From Thermoplasmata archaeon (lineage in GTDB: Archaea; Thermoplasmatota; Thermoplasmata; Thermoplasmatales; Thermoplasmataceae), in NCBI GenBank assembly GCA_021835025.1, contig JAKBQY010000056.1, positions 1-49,091 on the forward strand: a DNA stretch of 49,091 nucleotides, in the 5' to 3' direction. Under the pieces are notes generated by a model, which was given only the letters and a program-made list of their open reading frames with translations, did no database searches and was not told the DNA's origin. Positions 7,907 through 15,838 of this stretch are shown here, piece by piece. Positions within the stretch are counted from its first letter, which is position 1. Each line of letters opens with the position of its first letter. The position numbers and the translations under genes are program-made.

Positions 7907-8245
7907 TCAAACAATAAATAAAAGTAGCAATATGGCCATACCAATGATTATTGCAGAGAACACTATTGACTCTGTTTTTCTGGAATTGACCCTATTATTC
8001 TCTATATCTTTTTCACCCTCTAGAAATTCATATAAACCGTAGGCTATGGTTATCATACCCATGATTATCATAATTTCACCAGCCATCAGAGAATTCCCAA
8101 TGCCATAAGTTGAAGAATTGTGGACCAAGATATGTATAAATATCTCGAATTTGGATATCACGAATCCAAATCCCATAAGTGCGATTCCCGTTCTTACCCA
8201 CGCAAGAAAGGTTCTTTTATTTGCAAAATGGTCAGTCAGAGACAT
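7907..8245 (-). CDS. DUF202 family membrane protein
   Basis: The 112-residue protein begins with the family signature LANxRTFLAWxRT, here FANKRTFLAWVRTGIALMGFGFVI, and has three hydrophobic segments at about residues 18-38, 52-70 and 90-111. The loop between the second and third is charged (EGEKDIENNRVNSRKTE). DUF202/YidH-type proteins are small inner-membrane proteins of unknown function. It is a single gene, divergent to nothing obvious. Confidence 0.85.
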   Translation of the reverse strand: MSLTDHFANKRTFLAWVRTGIALMGFGFVISKFEIFIHILVHNSSTYGIGNSLMAGEIMIIMGMITIAYGLYEFLEGEKDIENNRVNSRKTESIVFSAIIIGMAILLLLFIV

Positions 8246-8283
8246 TCATTTAGCATATTATTTTTGGATATAAATTTAATCTA

Positions 8284-8502
8284 TCATCTCAATGTTTCTT
8301 GTTCATCATTCCCCTTTGGAAATATAACATCACTGTCATTGCTTTTTAAATAGTCAAATAAATTATAGTATGCCTTACGCTTGCTACCATATTTGGTAAA
8401 TGTTTTGAAATTAAAACATAATGTACATATGGATATTTTTGATTCCAGAAAATAACATTGCCCATCACGATTAAATATGCATTCTTCCTCCAGGGATGCC
8501 AT
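8284..8502 (-). CDS. Small cysteine-containing protein, unknown
   Basis: The 72-residue protein has cysteines in the spacing C-x7-C (EEECIFNRDGQCYF) followed by C-x2-C (SICTLCFN), which could hold a zinc or Fe-S site. The second half is hydrophilic (YGSKRKAYYNLFDYLKSND). I do not recognise a named family. An AT-rich, TATA-like stretch precedes the ATG, so it is probably a real single gene; the product is too small to predict further. Confidence 0.6.
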   Translation of the reverse strand: MASLEEECIFNRDGQCYFLESKISICTLCFNFKTFTKYGSKRKAYYNLFDYLKSNDSDVIFPKGNDEQETLR

Positions 8503-8536
8503 ATATTATACATTTTAAATAATTATTTAAAGATTT

Positions 8537-9274
8537 TTAAATTTTTATTCTTTTTCCGGAATAACTCAATCTTGTATTGCCAAATTCTGGCATTTCCATG
8601 AGCTGGTTCAATGAGAATACCGGTCCATCTGTGCAAACCTGATATCCATTGATTGAACATGAATCACATATTCCTATTCCACATTTCATTGGCCGTTCCA
8701 GTGAAAACTGTGCCTTCCCGTTAATATTTATTATATAATCCATTACCGATTTCAGCATAATTTCAGGTCCACATGCATAAATCATGTCAAATTCAGACAA
8801 ATCTATATCCTTCAATGCATCAACAGCATACCCTTTTTTCCCATATGAACCGTCATCAGTTACTATTGATTTTTTTTCGAATCTGTCTTGAAATATGATG
8901 TCTTCACCTGTTTTACCGGATAAAACACCATATGCATTTTTATTTATAAGTGGTACAAGAGGGGCGATGCCCGTACCGGCCCCAATTAAAAGTTTTTTCC
9001 CGGCAACATTTTCAAATGGCTTCCCATATGGCCCCCTGAAAAATATGGTATCCCCCTTTTTTAAATGTGCTATATGTTCTGAGGCTTTGCCATATATTTT
9101 TATTGTTATTTCCTTTAAATCACCTAAGCCGGAAAAAGATAATGGTATTTCATTTATCCCAGGAACCCATACCATGATAAATTGTCCGGGACCAATGTTT
9201 TCATTATCCTGGAATTTGATTATATATGTATTATCATTCAATTTTATGCTTTCATATATAATTGATGTTTTCAT
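8537..9274 (-). CDS. pyrK: Dihydroorotate dehydrogenase electron transfer subunit
   Basis: This is a 245-residue FAD/2Fe-2S protein of the ferredoxin reductase fold. The flavin-binding part has PLSFSG near residue 40 and GKKLLIGAGTGIAPLVPLINK near 91-110. The NAD-pocket CGPE is near 162 (YACGPEIMLK). The C-terminal cluster motif is RPMKCGIGICDSCSINGYQVC, with four Cys for the 2Fe-2S centre. It passes electrons from PyrD to NAD. The ATG overlaps the pyrD stop as ATGA, so the two are translationally coupled and form the PyrDK heterotetramer. Confidence 0.93.
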   Translation of the reverse strand: MKTSIIYESIKLNDNTYIIKFQDNENIGPGQFIMVWVPGINEIPLSFSGLGDLKEITIKIYGKASEHIAHLKKGDTIFFRGPYGKPFENVAGKKLLIGAGTGIAPLVPLINKNAYGVLSGKTGEDIIFQDRFEKKSIVTDDGSYGKKGYAVDALKDIDLSEFDMIYACGPEIMLKSVMDYIININGKAQFSLERPMKCGIGICDSCSINGYQVCTDGPVFSLNQLMEMPEFGNTRLSYSGKRIKI

Positions 9275-10167
9275 TTCAAGGCCACCCCCGTCAATTCATT
9301 TATATTATCAATATGATTAGCGGTCATGTAACTTATAAGGTCATTGTTCAATTTATTAAATATATTTTTCCCATACTTATATATTGCAGTCCCTATTTGA
9401 ACTGCTGAAGCTCCTGCCATAATATACTCTATGGCATCATTTATGTTTTCTATTCCACCCACACCAATTATTTTTTTATTCATTTCCTTTTTTATTTCAT
9501 ACACATATCTTATACCCACAGGTTTTATTGCTTTTCCAGACATACCACCGTAAATATTGCTGAGAACAGGTTTTTTAGCCTTTATATCTATGGCCATGGC
9601 TTTTATAGTATTTATCAGAACAAGGGCATCGGATTTTTCAGCAGCCTTTGCCTCTTCTATAATATCTGAGGTATTTGGGCTTAACTTTGAATATACCGGG
9701 ATGTTTATTTTTGATTTTACTTCATTGACAATCTCATTAACAAGGTTGGGATCCGATCCAACCTCCATCCCATATCCATTAACATGCGGACATGATAGAT
9801 TCAATTCCACGGCTGACGCTCCGTATTGTTCCATTTTCCTGGCGATATAAGAGAATTCCTCAGCATCCTTTCCAAAAATGCTCCCAATAACCGGTTTTTT
9901 TCCCATCAAGGCTATTTTTATTTCCTCAAAAAAATTCTCAATTCCGGGATTTGATAGACCAATAGCGTTGATAAATACAGGATCATTTTCATATATAACT
10001 GGTGGTTCATAACCTCTTCTTTCCTCCATTCCTATGGATTTTGTCACTGCAGCACCTGCCCCAGATTCAAGTATTTTTTTAATGGTATACCCATTTTCAT
10101 CAAGAATTCCAGAAGCAAGCATAAATGGATTTGAAATTTTAATGCCAATATCAACTTCAATATTCAT
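9271..10167 (-). CDS. pyrD: Dihydroorotate dehydrogenase B, catalytic subunit
   Basis: This FMN TIM-barrel enzyme oxidises dihydroorotate to orotate in pyrimidine synthesis. Seen are NPFMLASGILDENG at the N-terminus, AVELNLSCPHVNGYGM with the class 1B catalytic Cys, KLSPNTSDI with the FMN Lys, and GVGGIENINDAIEYIMAGA for phosphate binding. I chose the ATG at 10167, giving 298 residues, over a TTG at 10173, since a TATA-like AGATATAAGT lies about 25 bases before it and no Shine-Dalgarno is present. It is followed by pyrK with a 4-base overlap. Confidence 0.93.
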   Translation of the reverse strand: MNIEVDIGIKISNPFMLASGILDENGYTIKKILESGAGAAVTKSIGMEERRGYEPPVIYENDPVFINAIGLSNPGIENFFEEIKIALMGKKPVIGSIFGKDAEEFSYIARKMEQYGASAVELNLSCPHVNGYGMEVGSDPNLVNEIVNEVKSKINIPVYSKLSPNTSDIIEEAKAAEKSDALVLINTIKAMAIDIKAKKPVLSNIYGGMSGKAIKPVGIRYVYEIKKEMNKKIIGVGGIENINDAIEYIMAGASAVQIGTAIYKYGKNIFNKLNNDLISYMTANHIDNINELTGVALK

Positions 10168-10211
10168 TACCAAGAAATTCTATACTTATATCTAAATTAT
10201 TCGGTATGGAA

Positions 10212-10682
10212 TCATCGTTCGAGGTCAGGAGGAAAACCTTCAAGTTTTATTTCATTTGGGATATTGAATGAATTGTAATTAAACGCTGTCTTATATGGCA
10301 AAAGTATTTGTTTTCCTGTTAAAAACATTTCTCCTCCATTTTCACTGAAATAAATACAGGAGTCATTATAATTATAATTCATGGCGATGTTTGGAGTGAA
10401 GGAAATAAATTCCTCTATTCTTCTGTATGTAAGATTATCATTTATTATAACATTAGTGGCACCATTTATAATTGTATCCATGAGATCGCCTGTTGTTTCA
10501 GGATAATTCATTATGGTTAATTCAAAAAATTTTGATAACTTTTCATATAGATTAAAATTTAAATGTTTTTTGTATATGGCATCGTAATCAATCACGAAAA
10601 GTGATTCAACTCCAGATTTGAGAAGCTGGAAAATATTTGAATAATTGGTAATTTCCTTATTTTTAATAATTACGCATTGCAC
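10212..10682 (-). CDS. HisA/HisF-like barrel fragment, function unknown
   Basis: The 156-residue protein has SLFVIDYDAIYKKHLNFNLYEKL, NYPETTGDLMDTIINGATNVIINDN and RRIEEFISF, in the order of the later strands and phosphate loops of HisA-type half barrels ('Dldai', 'sGi', 'Ga..viig'). It resembles the HisA/F-related proteins of methanogens but is about two thirds of that length and the glycine-rich phosphate loops are poor. It starts with GTG at 10682. It lies upstream of pyrD, about 40 bases away and on the same strand, but probably has its own promoter. The function is not assigned. Confidence 0.55.
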   Translation of the reverse strand: MQCVIIKNKEITNYSNIFQLLKSGVESLFVIDYDAIYKKHLNFNLYEKLSKFFELTIMNYPETTGDLMDTIINGATNVIINDNLTYRRIEEFISFTPNIAMNYNYNDSCIYFSENGGEMFLTGKQILLPYKTAFNYNSFNIPNEIKLEGFPPDLER

Positions 10683-10795
10683 ATTATAACAATGTTAACT
10701 ATATTAATAAAATTTTTTAATATAAACCATAAATTTATAAAGTAATTTTTTGCTAAATTGCAAATATGGAAAAATAGATTTATAATTTTCCCATT

Positions 10796-12028
10796 CTAAT
10801 AGATATTTTCATTTTTTGTTTCCTTACCCCTGAATAGATATACCACTGATCCAACAAAGCCAATAAAATAAATTGCCAATATATAATATCCATATTCATA
10901 TATTGTGGCATTGGCAAGTGAAAATACCGTAAAAATGTATATTACATAACCTATTGATCTTACCGCTCCAATTCCCCTGCCACGATATACCGTTATGAAA
11001 TTTTCCGGTTCAAGCATTTCTCTGGCTGCCCATCCAAATTCCCCAAATACGCCGCTGATTACCAGTAAAATAATCAAGATATAGATATTGTAAACTATCA
11101 AATTCAGGAACAATACAACAAAAATCCATGGAATAAACATTCCTGTAAATCCAATAATGGCAATTGCTTTTCTGGATGACTTTCCAATATAAAATCCCCC
11201 AATAATGCCAGTGAGTGTTTCAGCAAGGACAGAAAAAAATATAATATAGTCTGAATATTTAGGAAATTCATATGGCCCTAGAACAAGATCAGAAAAAGCA
11301 AAACCCACTATAATCGCAATTCCAAGAAATGATAATGATATGAACTTGTAAATTTCATTTTTATCCATACGTATTTTTTTATGGTTATCCCCTTTTTCCT
11401 TTAAATATTCCCACCTTAGGCTTTCTTTTAGTTTTAAACGTGTGGTTAACGCAATGACAAAACCGATAACTGAAATAACTATCAGCAATAACTTGTCAAG
11501 ACCCACCGATGAACCCGATAGAATAAAAATGCCCGCCATCAATGTTATACCTAAATTCGCCATGCTTGACGATTCAATTAAGGAAAAACCACGGTATTTT
11601 TTCGGTATGTATTCGGATAAAAATGAAAGTGAAACTGTTTCATCTCCCCCCAGGCCGAATTCGGCAATAAATATGAAGAATAATATATAATAATAATTGT
11701 ATAATAACGATATGCCCAACAAACCTATTACAGTTAAAATTACAGTGGTTAAGAATATCTTTTTTCTTCCAAATTTATCCGAGAAAAATCCAAGAAATAA
11801 ATTACCTGTAAGAAGTCCAATGGGTGCCGATGCGATAATATATATGTCCATATACGCTGGAACAAAATACCATGTTGTTATCAATGGAGCTATCGATAAC
11901 GTTACTCCCCACATGAAGAAAGAGGATGATAAAGTAATAAAAATAAGTGTATCAAAACTATTCCACTTCCCATTGTCCAAAATTGCCTTCAATTCATCAT
12001 AATTTTTATATGCAAACCAGTCATTCAT
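10796..12028 (-). CDS. MFS transporter under TPP riboswitch control, probable thiamine or precursor importer
   Basis: The 410-residue protein has 12 predicted membrane segments and the major facilitator signature GFFSDKFGRKKIF after the second (about residues 78-90). A second, weaker copy is GGFYIGKSSRKA after segment eight. The family is otherwise sugar-porter/metabolite-like. A complete TPP riboswitch sits directly before the ATG, with the Shine-Dalgarno part of its last stem, so the gene is repressed by thiamine pyrophosphate. Substrate inference from regulation: thiamine, HMP or a related precursor. Predicted thiamine MFS carriers behind THI elements have been proposed before in Thermoplasma relatives. 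Confidence 0.88.
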   Translation of the reverse strand: MNDWFAYKNYDELKAILDNGKWNSFDTLIFITLSSSFFMWGVTLSIAPLITTWYFVPAYMDIYIIASAPIGLLTGNLFLGFFSDKFGRKKIFLTTVILTVIGLLGISLLYNYYYILFFIFIAEFGLGGDETVSLSFLSEYIPKKYRGFSLIESSSMANLGITLMAGIFILSGSSVGLDKLLLIVISVIGFVIALTTRLKLKESLRWEYLKEKGDNHKKIRMDKNEIYKFISLSFLGIAIIVGFAFSDLVLGPYEFPKYSDYIIFFSVLAETLTGIIGGFYIGKSSRKAIAIIGFTGMFIPWIFVVLFLNLIVYNIYILIILLVISGVFGEFGWAAREMLEPENFITVYRGRGIGAVRSIGYVIYIFTVFSLANATIYEYGYYILAIYFIGFVGSVVYLFRGKETKNENIY

Positions 12029-12033
12029 TTTTT

Positions 12034-12106
12034 TCCCTCCGCCAGTATTGCCTGGATCAGGTTTTGTGGGTCGATCCCTATCCTCTCAGCCATTTAGGCT
12101 CCCCGT
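12034..12106 (-). promoter_or_regulatory. TPP riboswitch (THI element)
   Basis: Read on the minus strand the element contains CGGGGAGCC, GGCTGAGAGGATAGGGATC, GACCC, then ACCTGATCCAGGCAATACTGG and GCGGAGGGA. These are the invariant CUGAGA and ACCUGAUC blocks and the closing GCGxAGGGA of the TPP riboswitch. The GGAGGG of the last stem is also the ribosome site of the MFS gene, whose ATG (12026-12028) follows it after six bases. Ligand binding would therefore block translation. The element begins at about the transcription start predicted from the TATA box. Confidence 0.95.
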
Positions 12107-12127
12107 TCATAGATAATAAAAAATGTT

Positions 12128-12135
12128 ATTTAAAT
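12128..12135 (-). promoter_or_regulatory. TATA box of the riboswitch-MFS transcript
   Basis: ATTTAAAT lies about 25 bases before position 12106, where the TPP riboswitch begins on the minus strand, so the transcript probably starts with the aptamer itself. Confidence 0.5.
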
Positions 12136-12271
12136 ATTTTGAACATCGGGATTTTTACAGGATTCGGTTTTAATTGAGGCAAACTCCATTAATTTTATAA
12201 TGTATTACAATTGATTTGAGGCTAAAAGCACAATCATGTATTTAAATTATGGGTAATAAATAAATTTTTCC

Positions 12272-12305
12272 GTGATAAGGTGTATCACCTAGATTTAAAT
12301 AAATA
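12272..12305 (+). promoter_or_regulatory. Palindromic operator-like site and TATA box of the stress-protein gene
   Basis: GTGATAAGGTGTATCAC at 12272-12288 is an inverted repeat (GTGATA/TATCAC), and AGGTGTATCACCT at 12278-12290 is a second, overlapping one. They lie directly upstream of a TATA-like TTTAAATAAATA at 12294-12305, some 40 bases before the ATG at 12342. The position fits a regulator binding at the BRE. Rest of the 12029-12341 gap: the TPP riboswitch, its promoter, and AT-rich sequence. Confidence 0.35.
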
Positions 12306-12341
12306 TAGAAATAATTATATTCCCCCAAAATATATTCATTT

Positions 12342-13157
12342 ATGTTTGAAGCGTCCAGATCATATTTTTTAAAATCAAACCATATACTTATCCCCATGTT
12401 CAGGGGTATAAATTCAATAAAGGCTTTAAAATTGGGCTTTGATTTTGCTGAATATAACAAAGCGGAAATAACAGCAATAACTGTAAGGGAGAAAAGTGAT
12501 AGCATAGAATGGTCAAATAGCGTAACTCTGGTAACAAATGCCTATAAGGATGGTAAAAGAAGAGGATTGAAAGTAATACCAAAAATCATAACCAGTGACA
12601 GTGCAAAATCAGGATTGATGAGAGAGGCGGATTCACGTTATTATGACCTACTCATCATGGCTACACATAAAAGGGCAATGTTGTCTGGATCTGTATTTGG
12701 ATCAATTGGAGACTATATGTTGAAAAATATAAAAATGCCTCTTGGCATATTAAGCGTCAGTGAAAGGGAATATCCGTATAAAAAAATATTGCTTCCAATA
12801 TCGGAAAATATAAACACAAGGGCATCAGTATTTTTCGCACTTGAACTGGCAAAAATTAACAGGGCAAAACTAATAATATTTGATATTAGAAAATATGATA
12901 AAAGGAAAACGCATGGATTCAAAAACCTATTTGACAGTATTGGGGATATAGCGAAAAATGAAATAGAAGTTAAAATCGATAAATCTGGATATAATACCAA
13001 TACAAGAGATGAGATGAATTCCATCATATTATCCGAGGATCCTGATTGTGTTGTAATTGGAGCCAGAAGAGTTGACAACGAAAAGGTAAGAATAAATGCT
13101 GATATGAAATTTATAATAAAAGATCAAAGAATAGATACATTGTTTATTGAAAAATAA
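12342..13157 (+). CDS. Tandem universal stress protein (UspA family)
   Basis: The 271-residue protein consists of two Usp domains. The first (about 12-140) has HILIPMFRGINSIKALKLGFDFAEYNKAEITAI and LLIMATHKRAMLSGSVFGSIGDYMLKN. Its G-x2-G-x(9)-G ATP loop is only partly kept (SGSVFGSIGDY). The second (about 147-270) starts YKKILLPISENIN and has the degenerate CVVIGARRV. The second domain has lost the ATP loop, so it may be a dimerising partner. It faces the kdp operon convergently, with its end about 80 bases from the kdpC end. A link to potassium or stress sensing is inference. Confidence 0.85.
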   Translation: MFEASRSYFLKSNHILIPMFRGINSIKALKLGFDFAEYNKAEITAITVREKSDSIEWSNSVTLVTNAYKDGKRRGLKVIPKIITSDSAKSGLMREADSRYYDLLIMATHKRAMLSGSVFGSIGDYMLKNIKMPLGILSVSEREYPYKKILLPISENINTRASVFFALELAKINRAKLIIFDIRKYDKRKTHGFKNLFDSIGDIAKNEIEVKIDKSGYNTNTRDEMNSIILSEDPDCVVIGARRVDNEKVRINADMKFIIKDQRIDTLFIEK

Positions 13158-13235
13158 GAGATGCCTCCTTTAAAATTTTCTTCAATTGCATAACTTCCCG
13201 CTCACTGTGATAAATAAAAATGAATTGTGAGGATT

Positions 13236-13856
13236 TCAATTTGCTGTATTTATATTTTTTGCCTTCATATAATTCAATATTGCCATATTAAGCTGCACTA
13301 TATTTTCATAATATGTACCAAATACCGGGAAATTGCTCTGTTTATCCTTTTCTATAGTGGAATTCAAAAAGCTTTTTGCTTCATTTATTGAAATATTACC
13401 CCTGCTAATATTGTTTATGCTAATAGCAATTCTATTTACCTGTATCTGCGCTCCTTTAATTGGTATTGCATAACCCACGCCGGAACCGGAATAAGTTATC
13501 ATTGCATAGGGTACCTGGGATGCGGATACATTATTTTTTTCTTCAAATTTCTTTAAATATTTCTCACTGAGGTTCAATGTTGTATTATTACCCAATGACG
13601 TTGAATATGACCCGCTAGATGAAATGTTGTAATTAACAGCTGAAGGCCTTCCCTGGAAGAAATAGGATTCGTTGAAGGCTTCACCAATTAAGTATGAATC
13701 CACAATTTTATTATTGGCCTTTACCGGATGCCCATGCGAATAATAGGGCAATGTGTTTTCCGTTATGAACGATGTTGCAACTGGAAATACAAAGCCAAAT
13801 ACAAACATTATAATCAGTGCGAGTGCAAATGCTTTTAAAATATTTTTATTTACCAT
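13236..13856 (-). CDS. kdpC: Potassium-transporting ATPase subunit C
   Basis: The 206-residue protein has one N-terminal membrane helix (about 8-30, AFALALIIMFVFGFVFPVATSF) and an external domain containing YLIGEAFNESYFFQGRPSAVNYN, close to the KdpC signature 'IGQ.F...YF.gRPSa..Y'. A late segment, VPYAMITYSGSGVGYAIPI, matches the conserved SGSGLDP region in position, although the motif is altered. KdpC stabilises the KdpA-KdpB complex. Its start overlaps the kdpB stop by seven bases. Confidence 0.95.
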   Translation of the reverse strand: MVNKNILKAFALALIIMFVFGFVFPVATSFITENTLPYYSHGHPVKANNKIVDSYLIGEAFNESYFFQGRPSAVNYNISSSGSYSTSLGNNTTLNLSEKYLKKFEEKNNVSASQVPYAMITYSGSGVGYAIPIKGAQIQVNRIAISINNISRGNISINEAKSFLNSTIEKDKQSNFPVFGTYYENIVQLNMAILNYMKAKNINTAN

Positions 13857-15838
13857 AATATACCACCCAATCCTAGTAAAACATAAATCAAATATATCAC
13901 AATAAATGGGAATACCAATCCACCAAACCCATATATGAGTATATTCCTTTTAAGAATGTCCGATGCACTTGATGGAGTGTATCTAACGCCTCTTATTGCC
14001 AATGGCACAAGAATAACAATGATAATTGTATTAAATATGAGAGCGGACGTTATTGCCCTCAATGGGTCTGTTAAATTCAATATATTCAAGAATGCAAGTT
14101 CAGGAAACATGTAGAATATAGCAGGTATTATTACAAAGTATTTTGAAATATCATTTGCAATGCTGAATGTGGTCAGTGATCCTCTTGTAATTAATATCTG
14201 TTTTCCCAAAAAAATAACATCTATCAATTTTGTTGGAGTTGAATCAAGGTCTATCATATTTGCGGCATCCTTTGCTGCCTGGGTTCCAGTATTCATTGCC
14301 ATTCCAACGTCAGCTTTGGATAATGCAGGTGCATCATTTGTCCCATCACCTATCATTGCAACCATTCTTTCCCTGTTTTTTTCTTTTATTACGCTATTAT
14401 ATTTGTCCTGGGGTTTGCTATTTGCAATATAGTCATCTATACCCGCTTCCCTTGCGAAATATGCTGCTGTGACCTCATCATCGCCCGTTAACATTACAGT
14501 TTCAATGTTCATCTTATGCAAATCATCTATTCTATCCTTTATTCCTGGTTTTAAAATGTCATTCAGCTCAATAACACCGATGAATTTTCCATTTTCGGCA
14601 ACAGGGATAGCCGTTCCACCCTTAAGCGATATCTGTTTACACAATCCATTAATATAAGTATCGTTTAAATTCAATTTTTCTGACAAGGCCTTCAACGAAC
14701 CCTTATAGATGTAGTTATTATCACTCTTTATACCACTATAGCCCGTATCCGATGAGAATGGTACAAATTCGTAATTTTCCAGATCTGAACCGGGGTATGG
14801 TATATTTTCGGATTTCGCCAGTTTTACTATTGATAATCCTTCAATTGTCTCATCATTCAATGAACATAATAGGGATTTTTTTACAAATTCCTTTTCATCA
14901 AAACCAATGTTTGGATAGAATTTCACTGCTTCCCTTTCACCCATGGTAATTGTTCCTGTTTTATCCAATATAATTGTATCAATATCTCCAGCGTTTTCCA
15001 CGGCCTTTCCACTTTTTGAGATAATATTGTATTTAGAAACTTTATTCACGGCTGCTATGCCGATTGCGGGCAATAATCCACCAATGGTCGTTGGTATGAG
15101 TGCAATTAACAAAACAATCAATATATCAATATTTGGTTTTATACCGGAATAATTGGATATTGAAAATATAGAAGCTACAACTATCAGGAATATAAGGGTT
15201 ACACCTGAAAGAAAAATTGATAGGGCTATCTCATTTGGAGTCCGTTCTCTAACGGAATTTTGAACCATCTTGATCATGCTATCTATAAAGGAATTCCCAG
15301 GATCAACTGATATTTTCACTGTTAATTCATCGGAAACAAGTGTGGTGGAGCCAGTTACCGAATCACCAACAAGTTTAAGAACAGGCCTTGATTCACCGGT
15401 GACATTTGATTCATTGACATAACCTGAACCTTTTATTACTTCACCATCGCCGGGAACTATTTCATTCTTTCTTACCAATACAATATCTCCTTTTTTTAAT
15501 TCGTTTGAATTGACAGTAATCTCCTGTTCGTCCCTTAAAATCGTTGCTTTTGTTGCTATTTTCATTCTTTCAAGGGATGATGTTATTGCCTTGCTCTGGC
15601 CTTCAGATAGGGAAGTGCTTAAATTTGAAAAAAATACGGTTAGAAACAGTAAAATTGCTACGGATACATAAAACTGCATATATACTGTTGAATGGGGAAC
15701 CTGAAAACCCGTAGGAAAGGCCAGAATAAATATAGAAATTACGAAGGCAATCTCGGTAATAAACATTACCGGATTTTTTATCTCATTTCTGGGGTCGAAA
15801 CCCTTTAAAGAGTTTAATATTATTTCCTTTAAATCCAT
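13850..15838 (-). CDS. kdpB: Potassium-transporting ATPase subunit B (P-type ATPase)
   Basis: This is the ATP-hydrolysing subunit of the Kdp pump, 662 residues from the ATG at 15838. Visible motifs are VTGESRPV in the actuator domain, ILDKTGTITMGE with the phosphorylated Asp, MLTGDDEVTAAYFAREAGI and MIGDGTNDAPALSKADVGMA. It has the expected membrane segments before, between and after. The ATG at 15838 follows a GGTGAT ribosome site and overlaps the kdpA stop by ten bases; an upstream GTG/ATG-type start at 15871 would overlap by over 40 bases and add 11 residues not typical of the family. Confidence 0.96.
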   Translation of the reverse strand: MDLKEIILNSLKGFDPRNEIKNPVMFITEIAFVISIFILAFPTGFQVPHSTVYMQFYVSVAILLFLTVFFSNLSTSLSEGQSKAITSSLERMKIATKATILRDEQEITVNSNELKKGDIVLVRKNEIVPGDGEVIKGSGYVNESNVTGESRPVLKLVGDSVTGSTTLVSDELTVKISVDPGNSFIDSMIKMVQNSVRERTPNEIALSIFLSGVTLIFLIVVASIFSISNYSGIKPNIDILIVLLIALIPTTIGGLLPAIGIAAVNKVSKYNIISKSGKAVENAGDIDTIILDKTGTITMGEREAVKFYPNIGFDEKEFVKKSLLCSLNDETIEGLSIVKLAKSENIPYPGSDLENYEFVPFSSDTGYSGIKSDNNYIYKGSLKALSEKLNLNDTYINGLCKQISLKGGTAIPVAENGKFIGVIELNDILKPGIKDRIDDLHKMNIETVMLTGDDEVTAAYFAREAGIDDYIANSKPQDKYNSVIKEKNRERMVAMIGDGTNDAPALSKADVGMAMNTGTQAAKDAANMIDLDSTPTKLIDVIFLGKQILITRGSLTTFSIANDISKYFVIIPAIFYMFPELAFLNILNLTDPLRAITSALIFNTIIIVILVPLAIRGVRYTPSSASDILKRNILIYGFGGLVFPFIVIYLIYVLLGLGGILW

